Shown here in pieces: positions 32,416 through 35,567 of a stretch of 35,567 bases of DNA; the stretch's first letter is position 1, and every line of letters begins with the position of its first letter. The position numbers and the translations under genes are program-made. The notes below the pieces were generated by a model. That model did not search any database. It saw nothing but the letters and a program-made list of their open reading frames with translations, and was not told the origin of the DNA. Source of the DNA: DASRPD01 sp035646535 (GTDB lineage: Bacteria > Actinomycetota > Acidimicrobiia > IMCC26256 > JANYLB01); contig DASRPD010000084.1 in assembly GCA_035646535.1 (NCBI GenBank), positions 1-35,567 of the forward strand, written 5' to 3'.

Positions 32416-32433
32416 TTGTGCACAAGCTCACAA
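32416..32433. promoter_or_regulatory. Rex operator (ROP) between rex and the divergent membrane-protein gene
   Basis: TTGTGCACAAGCTCACAA matches the Rex consensus TTGTGA-N6-TCACAA at 11 of 12 defined positions; the single change is A to C in the left half. It sits 88-105 bases upstream of the rex GTG and 40 bases upstream of the plus-strand ATG at 32473. On the minus strand TTGTGA could act as a -35 with TACGAT 19 bases on. Rex autoregulation is known in Streptomyces, which supports the assignment. Confidence 0.8.
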
Positions 32434-32472
32434 AGTGGGGCGGCGGCCGACGGCGGCCTATCGTCACGAGCC

Positions 32473-33306
32473 ATGGTCTCGGCGTCGGCCTTCGCAGCAA
32501 CGGCGATCGCGACCCTGTTCGCGCAGGCCATGCTGGTCCGCTACACCCGAGACCGCCGGCCACACGAGCTCGCGTGGACGGTGGCGCTGGCCATGTTCGC
32601 CCTCGCTGCGGTCGCCTTGGCCCTCGGGACGGCCACCGGCTGGGACAACGGGACGTTTCGGGTGTTCTACCTGCTCGGGGCCATCCTCAACGTGCCGTGG
32701 CTCGCGCTGGGCACCGTGTACCTGCTGTTCGGGTCCGCGGTCGGGCGCCGAACGCAATGGGCCCTGGTGTTGGCGAGCGGCCTCGCCACCGGGGTACTGC
32801 TCACGGCACCGATGGCGTCGGTCGCCGGTGACACGTCGATCCCGGTCGGCAAGACGGTCTTCGGCGTCTTCCCGCGGGTGGCAGCGGCCGCCGGCAGTGG
32901 TCTCGGCGCGGTCGTGATCCTCGCCGGCGCGATCTGGTCGGCGGTCGAGCTCGCCCGGCGGCGCGGGGTCCCCGGGGCCGCCCGACGGGCCGGCGCGAAC
33001 GCGCTCATCGCGGCGGGAACGCTCGTACTCTCGAGTGGAGGGCTCGTGCAGGGCTTGGCGGGTGACGACGAGGCATTCACGCTGTCGCTCGCGGTGGGCA
33101 TCACCGTCATCTACTCGGGCTTCTGGCTGAGCGCGTCGGGGCCCGGACGCCGACGCGCGGACGATGCCGGCTGGGCTCAGCCGGAAGATCCGGACGGCGG
33201 CGGGACCGACGGATCCGACCGGGCGCCCAGCTCGCGCCGCAACAGCTTGCCCAGCCGATTGCGCGGCAGCTCGTCCACCAGCTCGAAGGTCGTCGGAACC
33301 TTGTAG
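32473..33306 (+). CDS. Multi-pass membrane protein of unknown function, divergent from rex
   Basis: I do not recognise the family. ATG 32473 gives 277 residues with about seven membrane segments (near 3-22, 33-53, 63-87, 95-113, 140-161, 174-195 and 203-220). A hydrophilic, Ser- and Arg-rich tail of about 55 residues follows and looks disordered. The open frame extends upstream, but that would put its start inside the Rex operator, so it was rejected. Position next to the operator suggests that redox state may control it. The last 130 bases run antisense over the end of the ligase gene, which makes the true C-terminus worth doubt. Confidence 0.75.
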   Translation: MVSASAFAATAIATLFAQAMLVRYTRDRRPHELAWTVALAMFALAAVALALGTATGWDNGTFRVFYLLGAILNVPWLALGTVYLLFGSAVGRRTQWALVLASGLATGVLLTAPMASVAGDTSIPVGKTVFGVFPRVAAAAGSGLGAVVILAGAIWSAVELARRRGVPGAARRAGANALIAAGTLVLSSGGLVQGLAGDDEAFTLSLAVGITVIYSGFWLSASGPGRRRADDAGWAQPEDPDGGGTDGSDRAPSSRRNSLPSRLRGSSSTSSKVVGTL

Positions 33307-34646
33307 CGAGCGAGCCGCTCGCCAACGAAGGCCCGCAGCGTGGCGTCGCTCGGTCCGGATCGGGACCCGGCGGCGACGATGTACGCGGCCAGCGCCTCAC
33401 CGCTGCGGGGGTCCGCCACGCCCGCCACGGCGACGTCGGCGACGTCGGGGTGGGCCCGCAGCACCGCCTCCACCTCGGCGGGGTACACGTTGAAGCCGGA
33501 CACGATGACGAGGTCCTTCGCACGATCGACGAGCGAGAGATAGCCGTCGTCATCGGCGACCGCAATGTCGCCCGTGCGCAGCCACCCGTCGGGGGTCAGG
33601 ACGCGCGCCGTGGCCTCGGCGTTACCCCAGTACCCGGGAAAGACGCTCGGGCCTCGCACCCAGATCTCACCGGGGTCACCGGCGAACACGTCACCGCCGT
33701 CCTCGTCGACGATGCGCACCTCGACACCGGGGAGTGGGGGGCCGATCGAACCGGGACGCAGTGTGGCATCGACCGCGGTCGTCGTGACGATGGGTGAAGC
33801 CTCGGTGAGGCCGTAGCCCTCGCGCACAGCCACGCCGTAGCGCTCGCGAAAGCTGCCCGCGACGGCGATCGGAAGGTGGGCCGCGCCGGACACGGCGAGG
33901 CGAACCCCGGAGAAGTCCGAATCCCGGCCCGGCGGGAGACCGACCCACGCCGCGAACATGGACGGGACCCCGGCCACCACGGTGATGCGTTCGCTCGCGA
34001 TCAACGCGGCCGTCGCTTCGGCGTGGAACTCGGCCGCGACCATCACGCACGCACCCGCAGCGAGCGCGGTGCCCAGCACGACGTTGAGCCCGAAGATGTG
34101 AAAGAACGGGAGCACTACCAGGGCGACGTCATCGGCATGGATGCGCATGCCGGGATGGCGTTGGACCTGTTCGACGTTGGCGGCCAGGTTCCCATGGGTG
34201 AGCATCGCCGCCTTGGGCGCGCCGGCCGTACCGGCCGTGAACAACAGGGCGGCCAGGTCGTCGTCGCCCCGTTCGACCGGCTCCATCGGCTCGGCCGCGG
34301 CTGTCTCCGCCACGGTGACCCCGCCCGCGAGAACGCCGAGGCGGAACCGCGGGTCGACCTCGTCGAGCTGCGCGTTCACCTCGGGAGCGGGTGAGGTCGG
34401 ATTCAGCGGCACCGCCACCGCTCCGCACGTCAACACGCCGATGTACGCGGTGACGAAGTCAACCGAGTTGGGGTAGGCGAGGACGACCCGATCGCCGGGA
34501 CGAACTCCCGCGCCGACCAGGCCGGCGGCGAGGCGCCCCGATTCCGCTCGCAGGTCACCGTGGCTGACGGTCACGTCGTCGAATCGCAGGGCCGGAGCGT
34601 CGGGACGCTCCGGCGCGGCGGCGAGCAGGAGCGCGGCGAGATTCAC
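33177..34646 (-). CDS. AMP-dependent acyl-CoA synthetase/ligase (fatty-acid-CoA-ligase-like)
   Basis: This ANL-superfamily enzyme activates a carboxylic acid to an acyl-adenylate and then a CoA thioester. Core motifs in order: LLFTAGTAGAPKAAMLTHGN (phosphate-binding loop, with alanine in place of the usual second threonine region), EGYGLTEASPIV, GWLRTGDIA, DRAKDLVIVSGFNVYPAEVE and the C-terminal catalytic lysine in RNRLGKLLRREL. The best start is GTG 34646 (VNLAALLLAAAPERPDAPAL), giving 489 residues, at the short end for the family. A longer frame upstream is coded by the 55-bp repeats and was rejected. The substrate cannot be read from the sequence; medium- or long-chain acids are the default guess. 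Confidence 0.85.
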   Translation of the reverse strand: MNLAALLLAAAPERPDAPALRFDDVTVSHGDLRAESGRLAAGLVGAGVRPGDRVVLAYPNSVDFVTAYIGVLTCGAVAVPLNPTSPAPEVNAQLDEVDPRFRLGVLAGGVTVAETAAAEPMEPVERGDDDLAALLFTAGTAGAPKAAMLTHGNLAANVEQVQRHPGMRIHADDVALVVLPFFHIFGLNVVLGTALAAGACVMVAAEFHAEATAALIASERITVVAGVPSMFAAWVGLPPGRDSDFSGVRLAVSGAAHLPIAVAGSFRERYGVAVREGYGLTEASPIVTTTAVDATLRPGSIGPPLPGVEVRIVDEDGGDVFAGDPGEIWVRGPSVFPGYWGNAEATARVLTPDGWLRTGDIAVADDDGYLSLVDRAKDLVIVSGFNVYPAEVEAVLRAHPDVADVAVAGVADPRSGEALAAYIVAAGSRSGPSDATLRAFVGERLARYKVPTTFELVDELPRNRLGKLLRRELGARSDPSVPPPSGSSG

Positions 34647-34707
34647 GCAGTACGGCTTAGCCGAACCCCACCCGACCGGGCCACCACCACGTCCCGCCTG
34701 CCCCCTC

Positions 34708-34848
34708 TTCGCCGAATCGCCCGCCGAATCGGCCAAGACGCCCGTCGAAAGGACCGGCACGATTCGCCGAATCGCCCGCCGAATCGACCAAGACGCCCGT
34801 CGAAAGGACCGGCACGTTTCGCTTAATCGCCCGCCGAATCGGCCAAGA
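34708..34848. repeat. 55-bp tandem repeat, about 2.6 copies
   Basis: The units are 34708-34762, 34763-34817 and a partial third, 34818-34848. Units 1 and 2 differ at only two positions. Each starts TTCGCCGAATCGCCCGCC and contains GAATC twice plus ACGCCCGTCGAAAGGACC. Where units join, GATTCGCCGAATC forms a short near-dyad. The last unit breaks off into an inverted copy. Confidence 0.9.
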
Positions 34849-34866
34849 AGGGGGATTCGGCGGGCG
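34828..34866. repeat. 13-bp inverted repeat closing the tandem array
   Basis: CGCCCGCCGAATC (34828-34840, inside the third unit) pairs perfectly with GATTCGGCGGGCG (34854-34866) around a 13-base loop, GGCCAAGAAGGGG. The stem is very GC-rich, but no T-run follows on either strand, so a classical intrinsic terminator is not supported. Confidence 0.8.
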
Positions 34867-35050
34867 TCAGGTCGGAGCGGGTGACCGGGAATCAGCGGAT
34901 GTGGGCGCTCCGGGGCAGAGCTCTCACAACCGGGGCACAACTCCCCGGGGCGCCCGGCGAACGCTCTCAAGCCCAGCCGGCTGTGCGCCGATGCCCATCG
35001 GGTCAGGGAAAGCGCCCGTGCGCGGGCGACGAGGGAGGAAGGGGGCTCGA

Positions 35051-35567
35051 ATGCGCAAGCTCACGCTCGCACTGCTGCTGACATTCGGCTCGACCGGCCT
35101 CGTGGCCCTCGCCCCGACTGCCGCGCACGCGGTCGACTGCAGCGCCGGCGGCTTCATCTCCAGCGCAAACTCCGTGCGCGCCGGCCGCGGCCTCCCTGCC
35201 CTCGAATCGGACGGCGGACTCTCCAACAAGGCGTCCGGCTGGGCCCAGACCATGGCCAACGCCGGCGACATCTTCCACTCCAATCTCCCCGACGGCGTCT
35301 CCGCCAACTGGCACCGCCTCGGCGAGAACGTCGGGATGGGCCCCGATACCGGGTCCATCGCGCAAGCGCTCATCAACTCCCCCGGTCACTACGCAAATCT
35401 CATAGATCCGGGGTTCCGGTACGTGGGTGTAGGCGTCGTGAGCACCGCGGACACGTGCTTCGTGTCCGAAGTGTTCATGGAACTAGCCTCCCAGCCCGCC
35501 CCAAGCACGTCTACATCTGCTGCCGGAGCCCCGACTTCCGACGACTCCGCCTCGAGCGGCAACTCGC
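35051..35567 (+). CDS. Secreted CAP-superfamily (SCP/YkwD-like) protein, C-terminus cut by window edge
   Basis: Residues 1-27 form a signal peptide (MRKLTLALLLTFGSTGLVAL, then PTAAHA as a likely cleavage site). A CAP domain follows, with FISSANSVRAGRGLPALESD, IFHSNLPDG, HRLGENVGMGPD and INSPGHYANLIDPGFRYVGVG. A Ser-, Ala- and Pro-rich tail begins near residue 148 and runs off the window. Compared with the CAP gene at 15353-16108 this one is secreted by a cleavable signal rather than membrane-tethered, and the two are clearly related in the core. C30 and a cysteine in TCFVSEVF could pair. The ATG at 35051 has a GGAGG/GGGGG-rich ribosome-binding region. The function of such proteins is poorly known. 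Confidence 0.88.
   Translation, partial: MRKLTLALLLTFGSTGLVALAPTAAHAVDCSAGGFISSANSVRAGRGLPALESDGGLSNKASGWAQTMANAGDIFHSNLPDGVSANWHRLGENVGMGPDTGSIAQALINSPGHYANLIDPGFRYVGVGVVSTADTCFVSEVFMELASQPAPSTSTSAAGAPTSDDSASSGNS

Larger units (their letters stand above)
34647..35050. other. Repeat-bearing 404-base intergenic region
   Basis: This gap lies between the ligase gene (minus) and the CAP gene (plus). It holds the 55-bp tandem repeats at 34708-34848, a 13-bp-stem hairpin at 34828-34866, and a GC-rich leader of about 180 bases before the CAP gene. That leader contains a strong CCGGGG-type hairpin near 34932-34951 and ends in GGAGGAAGGGGG as ribosome-binding site. I see no convincing coding frame. 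Confidence 0.6.

Noticed and set aside
32416..32472. Upstream ATG at 32416-region as start of the divergent membrane protein
   Set aside because: It would begin within the Rex operator and add a non-hydrophobic Ser/Gly stretch; ATG 32473 starts directly at the first membrane segment.
34708..34848. 55-bp repeats as a CRISPR array
   Set aside because: The units abut directly with no unique spacers, and no cas genes are seen.
34647..34970. Longer N-terminus for the acyl-CoA ligase
   Set aside because: The extra 108 codons read the tandem repeats and give repeated arginine-rich sequence unlike any ligase N-terminus.

Overview
The window is very GC-rich, uses GTG starts freely, and packs its genes into long co-directional runs joined by 1-4 bp stop/start overlaps. 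These habits, a MenJ-like quinone-tail reductase, a Rex regulator and the order rex-cysG-hemA-hemC-hemD point to a high-GC Gram-positive. A split b6f-type cytochrome b, rather than the fused QcrB of mycobacteria and streptomycetes, suggests a deep actinobacterial lineage such as Acidimicrobiia. That placement is inference, not a database result.

Layout. (1) 1-15286, minus strand: a complete 14-gene nuo operon in the order A to N, with nuoN cut by the window edge. It encodes proton-pumping NADH:menaquinone oxidoreductase. Three copies of a double-hairpin element fill the nuoH/nuoI and nuoI/nuoJ junctions and appear to supply ribosome-binding sites. (2) 15353-17584, minus: a CAP-domain exported protein and a FAD-dependent geranylgeranyl-reductase-family enzyme, probably acting on menaquinone. 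(3) 17813-23682, plus: a second respiratory unit, made of a small membrane protein, a two-cluster ferredoxin, a b6-like cytochrome b, a subunit-IV-like protein with a long N-terminal extension, a Rieske protein, a membrane-anchored diheme cytochrome c with a coiled-coil spacer, and two unrecognised membrane proteins. (4) 23679-32328, minus: hemL, hemB, a hemD/cobA fusion, hemC, hemA, a precorrin-2 dehydrogenase and rex. A plus-strand class II Fic gene with its own promoter interrupts this run between hemB and hemD. (5) 32473-35567: an unknown multi-pass membrane protein divergent from rex, a fatty-acyl-CoA-ligase-like gene, a 55-bp tandem repeat, and a second CAP-domain protein running off the window.

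The parts fit one theme. NADH enters complex I, menaquinol passes to the bc-type complex and then to cytochrome c. The heme genes supply b, c and siroheme cofactors. Rex, a sensor of NADH/NAD+, has a near-consensus operator between its gene and the divergent membrane-protein gene. The strongest candidates for something new are the nuo intercistronic element, the unusual composition of the bc cluster and the Fic insertion with its dyad promoter.
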